DNA from: Thuidium tamariscinum
Taxonomy: Eukaryota; Streptophyta; Bryopsida; Hypnales; Thuidiaceae
NCBI GenBank assembly: GCA_947034885.2
Contig: OX344752.2
Location: forward strand, 24,327,386 to 24,391,385
Direction: 5' to 3'
Length of the DNA: 64,000 bases
Of the stretch, positions 22,746 through 34,381 are shown in pieces. The translations under genes and the position numbers were made by a program. Position 1 is the first letter of the stretch, and the number at the start of each line of letters is the position of its first letter. A model generated the notes under the pieces. That model was not told where the DNA came from. It was given only the letters and a program-made list of their open reading frames with translations, and made no database searches.

Positions 22746-24223
22746 CTAAAAAGGTGTAGCATTCTTTAAGTGAAAAAATAAGAATTTCCAATGGAAAACC
22801 ATATTTTTTTCATCCTCATCTACTTCCCAAAATGCCATCTTCATTCTATCTTCAAGCCTCAATGGAAGTTGATGGTATCCTGACCTCAAGTCTAAAGTAC
22901 TAAAGACTTTTGCCTTTCCAACTGCATCAAATAACTCTTCAGGTGCTGGCATAGGATATTGATCTGATTTTGTTCTCTTATTGACATGATGATAATCTCT
23001 ACACATTTGTTTCTCCGTTCAATTTTCAAGAACATCTTTTTTTGCTGGCATCACCGTGGTACATGCATACTCTCCATCCGAAAGTTCCACCAATCTAGCA
23101 TCCAAAAGTTCTTTACACCTCAATTTTACCCCATCTCTTTCTGATAAACTCAGCCTATATAGGCGTCTAAATATAGATGATCATCTTTCAGTTGAATTCT
23201 TACAGACTTGCGTTTATAACCCTCTAAATCAGTGATTTTGAAAGCAAAGCAAGCCTTGTACAAGCGAATGAATGCTTGCTCTTATTATACCTTTACACTA
23301 ATTATGAGTCCCATGCCTATATCCATCTCTCAATTTTTGTCACTATCTTTGGTTGCAAGTTGCCAAAATTTGCATCATTGTCTTTGTTCAAGACAATAGA
23401 TGCATCTTCACCTTCTTTCTTTTCATGTAAATCATTTTCACTTGCAATGTAAGCAACACCATTTGTAAATTGAGGTGATGTGACAATATATGGGTTTTCT
23501 TTAGTGAGAAACACCCTCTCAAACCTCTTTTTGGCATCTTATATGCCCAAATCTTGACAAAGTTGCCAATACATGTTGTCCTTGCGTATCATCTGCTACC
23601 AACCATTCTATAGCATACTTGACTCTTTTTCTTTCAAGTTCTTGTCTCTAAAAATCTTCACTATCGTCTTAAGCCTTAGCATCTTCATCTGTCATCTTTT
23701 CCACCAACGAAGGCACAACATTTTTTGCCCTCTCGTCTGAAGCAACTGCCCTTAGATGACTTTCGAAGCCAAATTGTTGAGCCTTTGTGTTGCCAAACAT
23801 ATTTCAACAAACCAAACCATAGATGTAAAATGCAAAGCTTGACCAAGACAATGACATTGTTGAGACTCTGTCATACCAGGTTCATAGCTTGTGTTTGTTG
23901 GAAAATCCATAGCACGTTTTCATTCTGTAGCACAAAGTTCTTTCAATCTCATAGATATATTGTCAAATACCAAGCCATGTCCTCCATTTTGAAATGCAAA
24001 AGATTAAGGATAGCTCATCAAAATAGGGAAATGCTAATTGAGGCATGCTTACATGGTTGACTATAGCTAATGGCACTTGATCTTCTTGCACCACTACTTG
24101 AGTTGAGCGTCCATCGTCTAAAATATCATCAAAACGTTTGTCTTGCGATCGATGGATGCCATATAATGTTGCCAAAATTCCCGACATATGAGTGAAATTG
24201 GTCCATTTCCATCGTAAAAGCAA
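22746..24223 (-). mobile_element. Ty3/gypsy retrotransposon fossil (pol fragment)
   Basis: On the - strand the part near 22.75-23.15 kb encodes a recognisable Ty3/gypsy reverse transcriptase section, with YPMPAPEELFDA and FSTLDLRSGYHQLPL motifs. Upstream pieces (23.3-24.2 kb) have coding-like composition consistent with an upstream polyprotein part but no firm domain. No LTRs or primer-binding site were found next to it. It is broken, with at least half a dozen breaks and both ends missing, so it is old. The RT motif style is like elements common in bryophytes, lycophytes and ferns (from general knowledge, not a search). Confidence 0.7.
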
Positions 24224-24412
24224 AGAATAAAACTTTCAATTAAATCCTTAAAATAAGAATAAAGCTTGCACCTCATTTAAACTAGAACACTAACAACAAT
24301 GGAAATAGAACAATATATAAACTATGTTCAAAATCATTAAATTCTAAATTAAAACATGAGTTTAAATGCATTCCAATATATATATATATATAAATATAAA
24401 TTTATTTATTTA

Positions 24413-24445
<33 letters not shown>

Positions 24446-24725
24446 TAAATTTTTTTTAATAATGCTTATAATTGAACAACTTGCAAAAGAGAGTCAAGGC
24501 ATAAATTGGGCAAAAGAAGATGCAATGTCTTCTAATCACAACTTGTTGCTTAAAGTGTGCCTTGATTATGTACTTATTAAAATGGCATGAAATAAGTGTG
24601 AATTAAATAAATGCTTGAGAATAAAAAGAGATGAAGGTGTTATCTCATATAATACTATAAATTTTGTTACATTGCAATAAGATTTATGACATGCACACTA
24701 AATTAAACTCATAAAATTGAGTGAC
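24224..24725. other. AT-rich spacer with a microsatellite
   Basis: Apart from the (AT)n/(TTTA)n tract at 24376-24446 nothing is recognised. A 74-codon frame over the microsatellite is low complexity and rejected. Confidence 0.4.
24376..24446. repeat. Compound microsatellite (AT)n-(TTTA)n-(AT)n
   Basis: Directly visible: ~17 bp AT repeat, ~5 TTTA units, ~24 bp AT repeat. Confidence 0.9.
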
Positions 24726-25447
24726 GGGTGATTGCAAGAAACACTTGTCCTATTTGTTGCGTTTGGCTGATTTTTTGGGGAGTACTTTAAAATTACAAAA
24801 TTAATTTTAAGAAAATTTTAAAAATATGAATAGTGTATATACCTCTAAGATGAAGGTTTTCACCAAAGGAGATGGATAGAAAAATTCTCTAAGTAGGAGA
24901 ACTTGAAAAGTGCCAAACCTCCAGAAAATACATACCTTTATGTTTTAATCAGGGAAAAATAGTAAAAATAGATATTTTCAAAAAATAAAAGGTGGCCATT
25001 TGCAAAAACTTTATGGAGATGGTCATTCACAAAAAGAAAAACCAAAATAATATTTTATATGTTTCAAAATACAAGCAGAAGGGAGCTTTTTTTGTAGATC
25101 TCCACACCTCACAAAATTAACTTTTTTTTAAAATCCTTCCCTTAAAAGCTAGAAGTCTATTCGAAGACCACCTCATCCAAATTTCATGTTAAAATCATTA
25201 AAAAAAGGTATAGCTCAGGTATTGAAAACCCCTAAACTGCCAAGTGTGACATTCAATTGGGGGCTATTATTGTATAGTAAACTATTTTGAAAATTATGAA
25301 GAAATTATGGAAGGTTTATGATAGTTATGAATACCTTTCCTACAAATCTTGAGTCAATCGGAGCTAAAACACAAAAGTTATGGCCAAAAAACAAATCAGA
25401 ATGCAACGTGTGATACAAAATAGGACAAGTGTTTCTTGCAATCACCC
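24726..25447 (+). mobile_element. 0.7-kb terminal-inverted-repeat element, copy M3
   Basis: 722 bp, GGGTGATTGCAAGAAACACT...AGTGTTTCTTGCAATCACCC: the best-preserved ends of the family (about 20 bp matching). Flanked by TGAC (24722-24725, 25448-25451). Interior as in M1, M2 and M4, non-coding, with GTACT-rich motifs near the ends. Confidence 0.75.
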
Positions 25448-25451
25448 TGAC

Positions 25452-26492
25452 ATGGATTTAAGTGGATAAACAAAGTGCCCTAGTCCAAAAAGTGGGTACC
25501 AACAATTAAACAAAATTAAGATTTAATGCCAAATAAAAATTGAAAAATATAAATGGAGACTTCAAAATTATTGTTACAAATTCACAATGAAATCAATTTG
25601 TAAATAACTTCAATCAATTGACCACATAGAGAAATCAACAAAAAAAATGAGTCATAAATGGTTTAGTAGGAAATTATACACTCAATAAGTACAAAAATGC
25701 TCCTCTTGTTGAAATTGGGCTTAAATTCTATTACCAAGTTTTCCATCTCTAAGCCTTTGTACACCAATGTTCAATTCTTTGTATGCCAATGCTCAATTGC
25801 CTATCCAAAGCTCTAATTGCTTCCTTGTAATTTTGATGAGCTTCTGCATATATGAACCTCTATTTTAGCTTAACAAAATTGTTTTAAGGTATAACTAGTC
25901 CAATGCATTACAACAAATTGAAGGTTTTTATTATTTCATCAATATTTATAAAGTAATCAAATTTATACTAATAGCAGTCCAATTTATTTTTAAAATGTAA
26001 CGTAAGTTTGATCATTAGTGTAAGTTTGATAAAAAAATATTGAGTTGTGGATACCTCCTCCCTCAAAGTCATAAATATATTAGCAATCTAAGTTTGATTG
26101 GAGATTTTTCTTTGCAACAATTTTATGTAGGAATCATATTCAAACTCAAACTTATACACATTCAAATACGCATTTTGTATTTCTATGAAGATATATGAGT
26201 ACCTTTCTCGTTATCCTCAATACTCTAGTGACAAAATATTACAATAGAAATGTTGAACTTCAAATCTTACTATTAAGGGAGTTTCAAATTCACATATCAA
26301 ACAAGTTTGACGCATGTCTTCTAGGTTTTACTAAAATGCATGAAACTAAACATCAAAACCCAAAAATCAATTGTCACAACTCCAAGTCCTAAATAAACAA
26401 CTCAAACTAGTTAAGTAAAGAAGTGAAGAGGAACATTGAACTAAGTTCAAATAGAAGGTGGTAAGGTCTAAGAACAAAAGAAGGTAGAGGAT
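25452..26492. other. AT-rich DNA, nothing recognised
   Basis: No coding region, RNA gene or element end identified. Confidence 0.4.
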
Positions 26493-28980
26493 AGTGAGTC
26501 TTTAGTTTGTCACTAGGGGTCATTGCAAGAAAGACCTGCTGAAAAGCGTAGCGTTTTGCACAGTACTCACTTTTTTCTTTGGGAGTACTATATAAATAGT
26601 AAATCAGTTTTTTTTTAAAGTGAAAAATATGTTTGATGTATATACCTTTAAGAAGAAGATACCCTACGAAGTAAAAGCATAGAAAAATTCTCTAAGTAGG
26701 AGAACTAGAAAAGTGCTGAATTTCGTGAAAATTGTAACTTTCACTATAGTTTCACATTTTAATTTGTAAAAAATAGGGAAAGTAATTTTTATTAAAACTA
26801 AAAATTGTCCATTTGGGAAGACTTTATGGTAAAGGTATTTCACCAAAATAATGATCCGAAAAATATCTTGATTGTTCAAAAATGTGCACACAAGGGAGGC
26901 CTATTAGCACACATGTAGAGGAAAGAGAATAACGATTTTAAAATTTCCTTCCATGGAAACATGCCTACTTAGTGTAGGAATGGACCCTAGAAATCTCAGC
27001 TCTAAATTATTAATTTAAAGTACTCCCCAGTACTAAAAACCCCTAAACCGCAAAGTGTGACAAATTAGAGAAATTATAATTTAAATATTAAATGATTTTT
27101 AAAAATTTCTGAAAAATAAGGGTTTTGATAATTATTAAGTCAGACATCTTTGATAAAAATTTCAAGTTCAAAGAATTAATGCTTTAAAAGTTATAGCTCA
27201 TGACAACTCTGTCACTCAAAGTGTGACGCCAAATAGTACAAGTCTTTCTTGCATTCACCCCTAGGGATTCACTAGTTTTACTTTATATTTCTACAAAAAT
27301 AAACATGCAAACATATACAAAAATCCCTAAAAAGAGTGTAGAACCAAAATAGGCATGCTACGTGCTAATATAATATTTGGTTAAGAATAGTATTTATATG
27401 GAGTTATAGCCTCAAAACTACTCCTTAATAGGTTAAAAGCTAAGATTTGGAGTGAAAAATAGAAAAATTAGGTAATCAACCCTACATGCTGGTAAATGTG
27501 TCTTATTGGTCCATGAGAGCCCTTGGTCAAGTCTAGACTAGGAATCCACAAAGAAGTTTTAGTTTCATCATAATATCAACGAAATCAAAAATTCCAATTG
27601 TTAAAATGCAAAACTGCCTATGTAAGATGAACCAACAAAGGACATCTAGTCACTCAATCTAGCGGTCTGAGAATAGAAATGTACAAAAATTCAATGGCAA
27701 GATCAATTCCGCAAGATTCCTTTAGTGGAAAAGAATCTTCAAATTATTGGATTCAATCGAAGGAACTAGGATGTTTATCCACCTTTTCAAATGTGTAGGT
27801 TTATGACATGAGCTTACATCTATTTTGAAAAATTCTATAGGTGGAATTTTTGAAATTTTTTGATAGTCAAAAAATGCCTTTTTGGGCGGTTAACTATAAA
27901 TGAAAATTCCTAAAAAATTTTCAAGGTGTGAAAAAATTTCACTAAAAATTAGGATAGATTGTTTTATGTTAATAAAATACTTCTATAGGTTCAAGGACAT
28001 TTGGATAGTTAAAAGGATTTGAATTGGCAAGATTCTTCAACAACTAATGCATTCAAAAGTTGTGGTAGGGTTGACTGGTGTATCAAGAGCATATAGAAAT
28101 GGAATGAGAGTGATGATAGTTTTTTCTTATTTCCTACATCTACATTAGAGCCTAGTGAAGTTATTTTGGGTAAAAGGATTGAATTTCAAAAGTTGAATTT
28201 TTTACTCAAATCGCCTTTAAGCTTACACTAGATTTTGTTGAGAATTTGGACATAGCAAAAAGAGAAGGGGGATTTTTGAAGGCCATAAAACGGCCTTGTG
28301 GACTCAATGGCACAATCCATTTGTAATTTGAAGTCATTCTTTAAAAGTTTAAAAAAATGAACCAACACATGTGGTGGAAAATTGGTTTTGGGGGGCCATG
28401 GTTGGAAAATTGGAGAAAAGGCCTCCAAAATCCGTGAGGAATCCATTGGAAACTAGAGGGTTGGTTTGGGAATGCAAGTACATTACAAAAACTAAGACAA
28501 TGTAAGTTCCAAGTCAAGTAAGTGTAAGGAATTTGAATTTGAATTAGGTGTTAGCCTCTAGATAGGTAGGTGCATGGGAACAAGTGGAGAATTTGTGAAC
28601 ATTGTATATTTTGAAAAGATAAATGTAGGTGGCTAGTTGGAATGTATAAGTGAATTAGGTAGAATTTGAATTTAGCCCCAAACCTATAGATTTGGGGCTG
28701 GAACTTAGATTTAGGTGCGATTTACGTTTAGTTAAGTCCTAATTTTGAATCAAGGTTTTCTAGTTTAAAATGGAGGTGGGGGTGGTGAGTGCCACGTCCA
28801 AGTATAAGGAAGAGATCATTTTTCCTTCAAACTCTCTCTCTCTCTCTTTATCTACATTTTTATTGTGTGGAACCATTGTAGGCGATTCTAATTATATCCT
28901 TGAGTTAGAACTAAAGACATGGGTTCTGATGACAATTTTAAGTAGTAAATTCTAGGGTGATTAAAGTAAGAGCTTTCCAA
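26493..28980 (+). mobile_element. Giant LTR-like copy E6, 5' part
   Basis: The 5' end type (GTGAGTCTTTAGTTTGTCACTA, split here by M4, then GGGATTCACTAGTTTTA) starts at about 26493. The interior matches E2: TTTCACTAAAAATTAGGATAG at ~27.95 kb, GTTGACTGGTGTATCAAGAG at ~28.07 kb, CCTTGTGGACTCAATGGCAC at ~28.29 kb. A TATA-like GTATAAGG and a CT-rich leader lie at about 28.8-28.85 kb. No 3' end was identified, so it is truncated or obscured. Old fossil. Confidence 0.5.
26517..27260 (+). mobile_element. 0.7-kb terminal-inverted-repeat element, copy M4
   Basis: 744 bp from GGGTCATTGCAAGAAAG to CTTTCTTGCATTCACCC, flanked by CTAG (26513-26516, 27261-27264). It splits the conserved 5' end of E6, which acts as an independent proof of its borders. 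Most diverged member of the family. Confidence 0.7.
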
Positions 28981-29559
28981 GTAATGGACACTCAAATGAT
29001 GTAATTTATTTCTACAAAAATTTAAAAGATAACTAAATATTATAAAAGTTAGTGTGATTTATGGATTCTAATCTATATTATTATTTTTAGAAGTTTGGAT
29101 TCTTTTAAATTAAAAAACAAGAAATTATTTTCCTAACAAGGTAAAATATAAAAATTCTAACTTCCTAATGAATAAGTTATTAATAGATGAAGTTTTGGTT
29201 AAAGTTTAGCTAATAAAATTTTCATCCGTAAACTACTTCTAATCTAAATGAGCGTTCTAAATTCCTAATTAATCTAAAAAATCTAAATCCTATCAAGATT
29301 TTAAGATTATTTTATTTGATGTTTTTGGATGAAAATATCAATTTTTCATCCAAATTTCAAATAAAATTCATCCAATTGTAAATGTTTAAGTTTTTTGGTA
29401 GGTTTATAAGACAAAAGCTAATTTTTAGTTTCCTAAGGCTATTTTTTGAATTTTTAAAGTCTAAATCCAATTTCCTAAATTTTATCTTATCAAGCAAATC
29501 TTAAATCCAAATTTCAAAAGCAAAAAGACAAAAATAATTTAATGTACCTTACCCATAAA
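28981..29559. other. AT-rich DNA, probably LTR-derived
   Basis: Phrases such as GATGAAGTTTTGGTTAAAGT and TTCATCC resemble parts of other LTR-like copies (11.9 kb, 39.7 kb), but no ends are visible. Confidence 0.3.
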
Positions 29560-30873
29560 CGAATCAATTGTATCATCCTTGAGAACCCCAAGATAGATAG
29601 TCTCGTAATAAACTACTCCCTCTTCGTTCATTTTGCTAATCCACCACAATTTGAAAATTTTCCTTGCTTTGTCATTGTATTTTTATTCTAATTTTAATTT
29701 TTCTACTAATGGTTATGGGATTTTATTAATTTTGTTTATATTTTGTATAATCCCTAGTTTTATAGGAATTATTTTAATATCTACAAAATCTTTTAAATCC
29801 ATTAAATCAAATCTAATAGATTCTAATTAATTTATGATTTTTCTAATTGTTTAAAAGATACAAGTTGGCTTTTTGTTCTATCTTTCTTGCTTATTAGGCT
29901 TAAAAAAAAACTTCAATACTAATCCAAAGCCCCTAAATTCCCCAAGAATCTAATTAATAATTAACAAATGATTTAGTGAATAGTTAAAGGAATAAAATCA
30001 AGTGATTTGACCCTACCTATGAAAGATATTCTTCCCAACTATTCAACTTTCAACTATCAAGACTTAGTTGTCACTTCAAGGTGAGATGTTGATGTGAGGC
30101 TTGCAAGTTTGAGAGTTTTAGCATAAATTAAGTGAATCTTGATGGCATGTATTTAAGACTTTTTCAATCTGTTCAATCTGTTCAATCATTGCTTTAGCTC
30201 CCTCTTATTGCTTGAATACCCTACTAGGTCTATTTGAACTCCTTAGTACATCTTTGTACACTCCCAATATGCAAGTCAACCTTGCTACAATTTTTGAATG
30301 AGTTAGTTGTTGAAGAATCTTGCCGGTTTGGGTTCTTTTAATTTAACTATTAAAAAGTTTTGAAAGTGGTGAAGATGCTTTATTAATATAAAACAACTTC
30401 TCTTAATTTTTAGTGAAATTTCCTAAAACTTTCTGATCAAGAGAATCTGTGGTTGACTATCTAGAAAGGCATCTCTGACTAACAAATAATTCCAAGACTT
30501 TTGAGGGACCTTCCATGACATCCCTCAAAGTAGGTGTAGGCTTTACATCATTAACCTATAGCTTTAAAAAATAAACATAAATATCCCAGTCCTTTTGATT
30601 AGCGTTGATAATTTTGAGACTCTTCTCCTTTAAAGGAATTTTGGAGAATTGATTCTTTCATTGAGTTGTAATCTTCTGCTCTTAAACTAACGGATCAAGT
30701 GACTGAATGTCCTTTGTTGGCTCGTCTTACGTAAGTAATACCTACATATCAATAATTAAAATTTCATATTTTGTCTATGCTTTGAAGTAAATGAATTATG
30801 TATGCAAATTCATATCTTAGATTTAATCTATATCTCTCACATATCAATTAGCCAAGTTTAGTCGAATATAAGG
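29560..30873 (-). mobile_element. Giant LTR-like copy E8, reversed fragment
   Basis: 29.88-30.0 kb is the reverse of 3.37-3.49 kb in E1 (AAGCCTAATAAGC, AATCTAATTAATAATTAAC). 30.29-30.48 kb is the reverse of ~27.93-28.06 kb in E6. 30.69-30.72 kb reverses ~27.62-27.66 kb. It stops where a new TGTGAGCCCC end starts at 30874. Broken and internally deleted; the left limit is approximate. Confidence 0.4.
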
Positions 30874-31230
30874 TGTGAGCCCCATAGTTGTCACCCAGAC
30901 CTTGAATCTTTTTTTGGGTACTTACTGCTCATTTTTAAGGTTCTTTTGGTTAAAGAAACAATTAAAAAGAGTGTTTGTAGACCTAAAAGTTTTTAGAATA
31001 ATGGTTAAAATTTAAAAAAAAGATCAATTAGGGCCCCTTTAGTGTTAAAAAATAAAAATAAAAGCAATTTTAAGGTCTAAAACTAGTTCGAAGTATAAAT
31101 AGAGCTAGTAGGATGGATGGGTGAAAAATAAAATAAAATAGAGATGAATGGGGTATGAACGAGGTCTCACCCCTTCCCAAAAGGTGTGACACCTCATTTC
31201 TAGTCTATAAATAGATTAAAAAATTAAAAT
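30874..31230 (+). mobile_element. LTR-like 5' end with TATA box, E7
   Basis: It starts TGTGAGCCCCATAGTTGTCACC, similar to the giant-LTR 5' end, then diverges. A strong TATA box (TATAAATAG, about 31097) lies only ~220 bp inside, much closer than in E1-E3, and is followed by GTCTCACCCCTTCCC. It may be a shorter LTR subfamily; no 3' end found. From 30991 on it is also present at the far end of the palindrome. Confidence 0.35.
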
Positions 31231-32345
31231 TTTCTGGCATTGTAAGACCCATTATTTTATATATATATATAATTGTGTTATTGTGAAGATTTCTTTGTAC
31301 TTATATGTATGAGAGATTAATTGAAGGTTCTTGTTGTATTATTGTGTGAATTTCATTCTTGGTCTGTATAATGGGAGAGGAGAAAAATTAGCAAAGTCCG
31401 TAACCAGAACTGGATGGTTGCAAATTCAATTGTAAAATGTGTAAGAGATAGAGTGTCTATTTCTTGACTTGAACCTGCACAAATTTTTTTCCGACATTCG
31501 CGAGTTGGTAGTGAAGCAAAGAGGAAGGAATCAGATTCACGAGAGATTCAATCGAAGCAAATCTGGCCTAGATTCACGGTAGCAATGGAAGAGATCGCTG
31601 ACTTGATAGATTGAATACAAATCAAAGCATTATCCGGAGCATGCCAAGAAATCGCAATTGGGTATGATTGATAGAGTTTGAGACTTTGAGGAGAAGTTGC
31701 TATAGTAATCTCAACCGGTCGAACCAAAATTGAAAAGCTTTCCGAAATTTTTTGTAATCAACCAATTGAGATGTTGGTGTGGATCGCAAGGATCAAGTAA
31801 GAACCAAATTACAACAAATTTCAGAGATTGTAATGAAGAATTCAAGAAACCAGAATTGAGAGTTATAGCAGTCAAAGTGCCTAACTGGCCACAAGCTGTT
31901 CCTACTCAATTTTCGGAAATTGGGCACAATTTGATTGCAGGAGAAGATTGAGAAAATTGTATCAATCTAGCAGGGAAACATCAATAAGAAATTTCAAGAA
32001 ATTCGACAATCCGAAGAAGAAATTGCAAATTTTGGACAAACACGACAGTCACATCACGAATTAGGTTCTACTCCACAATTCTTGAAATTTCTTCAAATTT
32101 CTCGGCGCCAGTGGATTGCGCAATGGTGTCGACTAAGCGAGAGTGATTCCATCCAAAGATTCAAAAATCAGCCGAGAATTGAGCGTTGGAGGAGGAGATC
32201 GGAGGCGCGACAATCGCTGCGAAGCTTCGGCGTGAGTATCTTGCAACGCAATTAGGGATTTGGGTCCCACGGCCATAGGATGCGATACCACGGCCATAGG
32301 ATCAAATCGCACTGTCATAGGACCACAGACCACGAATATAGGTCT
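31231..32345 (+). other. Moderately GC-richer unidentified segment with short tandem repeat
   Basis: Begins with an (AT)n run (31257-31272). It contains only short open frames without recognisable domains (the longest, 31730-31951, 73 codons). At about 32266-32345 four imperfect ~21-bp units of CCACGGCCATAGGATNNNATA occur in tandem. It could be the non-coding leader of an LTR element beginning at 30874. Mirrored at 62646-63760. Confidence 0.35.
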
Positions 32346-33523
32346 TTGGCCATAAATTTACAAATTTCAGTGTTCTTGGGGCTGATTTCATGGCCATATG
32401 GCCTGTTGTATGGTTTTTGATCCATTTGCATGGCTATGGGGACTAAATGTACAAAAATAGGGCTGTTTTTTTATGGTCTTAGGGTTGATTTGTGTGGTCT
32501 TAGGAACTATAGCTCAGTTTTAGGTCCCTTAGTTATTCTTTGTAAAATTTTAGTACTTGGTTATAGGTCCTATAAGTTTGGACCATTTGTAAATTGCTCC
32601 AATGTTATGTTTGCCGTGGTTTTAGGTGTAACTTTTGAGCAAACATAAGAATTGGATCAATGTTTTGTTGCATGTAGGTACTAACTTTGTGGTCATTTGG
32701 ATCATTTAACCTGGAATCATTTGACAAAAGTAAAAGTGGGAGGAAAAGAAAAGAGAAAAATTTGACCCTGGGTAAATTTCTAAACTCAGCATACTTTGCA
32801 TAACTGAGACAAATTTGACGTAGTTTACAGACACGTTAAGCATTTATGCATGAATCGTGTTAGTGATAGATTGACTGAACAAATTTGACCTAAACATAAA
32901 AATGTATAATTAATGAATTATGTGTATTATTTTATAAATATTATTGTGTTATGACTAAATCCTAGAGCATGCATCATATAAGATTCATTTGACCAAACCT
33001 GATTTATTTGACAAAGAATGATTTGACATCCCTTAGAACACTATATAGGACTGGAACTTTATACATACTTTGGTAATGGACTGGCCAACAAATTTTATAC
33101 ATGGGAATAAGAGTGCTATAATATTATCCTAAATTTGTAAACATAGATCTATTTGTAACTGACTTTCAGTCACAAAACGTTAGACTGATTTAACCTTTCC
33201 CTAAAACAAAGAACCCCTACACTATTGTTTCCTAGGTTTTGTGGAATTGCAAAACCCATATTACAGTGTTTGTAGAGTATTTGGAAGAATTTCCTATAAC
33301 CACGGGAAACTGATTACCATGATCTATGAATGCTCTAAGAACTTATTGGAACTGGTTTTTTTAATTCATTTAGCAATTTAAGAATGTAGTATAGTCGTTT
33401 AAAAAAAGTTTGTGGCAAATAGCATTCCAAACACAAGTTAGTGTAAAAGCACTAAGAATTGGCTCTTATCGAAATTTTCATGAATAAGCCTCACAGGGAA
33501 ATCACTTAGAGTAATCTTTAGAC
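32346..33523. other. AT-rich DNA, nothing recognised
   Basis: No coding, RNA or element ends identified; mirrored at 61468-62645. Confidence 0.4.
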
Positions 33524-34041
33524 ACTACGTGTGTTAAGATTTTGGATCCTCTATTTTATGTCCTAAAATTTAAATAAAAAGAGAAAAATAAATGAGAATA
33601 TTGCCTTACTTTGAAAGTTTATAACTTTAATTATTGATATTTTTATGTGTTAATTATAATTAGTTACAAATTTTTGAAGTAAAAAAATACACTACAGAGC
33701 TAAGAATAACTTTCACACTCCTATTTTATATAAGAAAAAATTGTCTAAAAAATGAACAAAAAATTGTTAAAAATATCTCTTCATTGAAAGTTTATTTTTT
33801 CTTGAATATTGATGCCATGGGCATTTAAATGCATTCTCTATAAATATTTGAGTTGAAAAACATACCAATTTAGTTCATTTTTCAACCTACTCTAGAAATC
33901 ATTCCATATGTTATTTGAGTTCAAAATTTTTGGCAATAGAAACCTATAGTCATTATTAAGCACATCTCAAAATTATAGGTTGAAATTATAGTTTATAAAA
34001 AAGTATATTAGGGGTCAAAGAACCACTTTAACACACGTAGT
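33524..34041. mobile_element. Possible small inverted-repeat element
   Basis: 518 bp bounded by a perfect 14-bp inverted repeat, ACTACGTGTGTTAA...TTAACACACGTAGT. No clear target duplication and no coding, so the class is uncertain. Mirrored at 60950-61467. Confidence 0.4.
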
Positions 34042-34381
34042 TTGTTTTTGATACACGAAGTGATCCCCCCGCGACAGGCCTGACATGTTTAGGTTCCGAT
34101 AGCAATAATGGGAGTTTGATAGGTTCCTAGGAGCCTTTGCAAGGAATACCTCTAAACATATTCCGATTACGGAATCTACAAGGAGTGGACAATCACAGAC
34201 ATTTGTAAGAGAAATCTTGGGGACATAGACAAACTATGACTCCGGAGCAACGATAGGCATTTTTAGCATAAAAATACGCTCAAAACGTAATGGTGAAGTC
34301 AATTTGCGGCGATTTCCTAGTATAGAAATTATTCCTCCTACGAAGAATTAATTCCATAGATGTTCAATTTACACTTTATTT

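Noticed and set aside
24366-24590. 74-codon frame on the + strand starting with Ile/Tyr repeats
   Set aside because: Starts in the AT/TTTA microsatellite; no domain.
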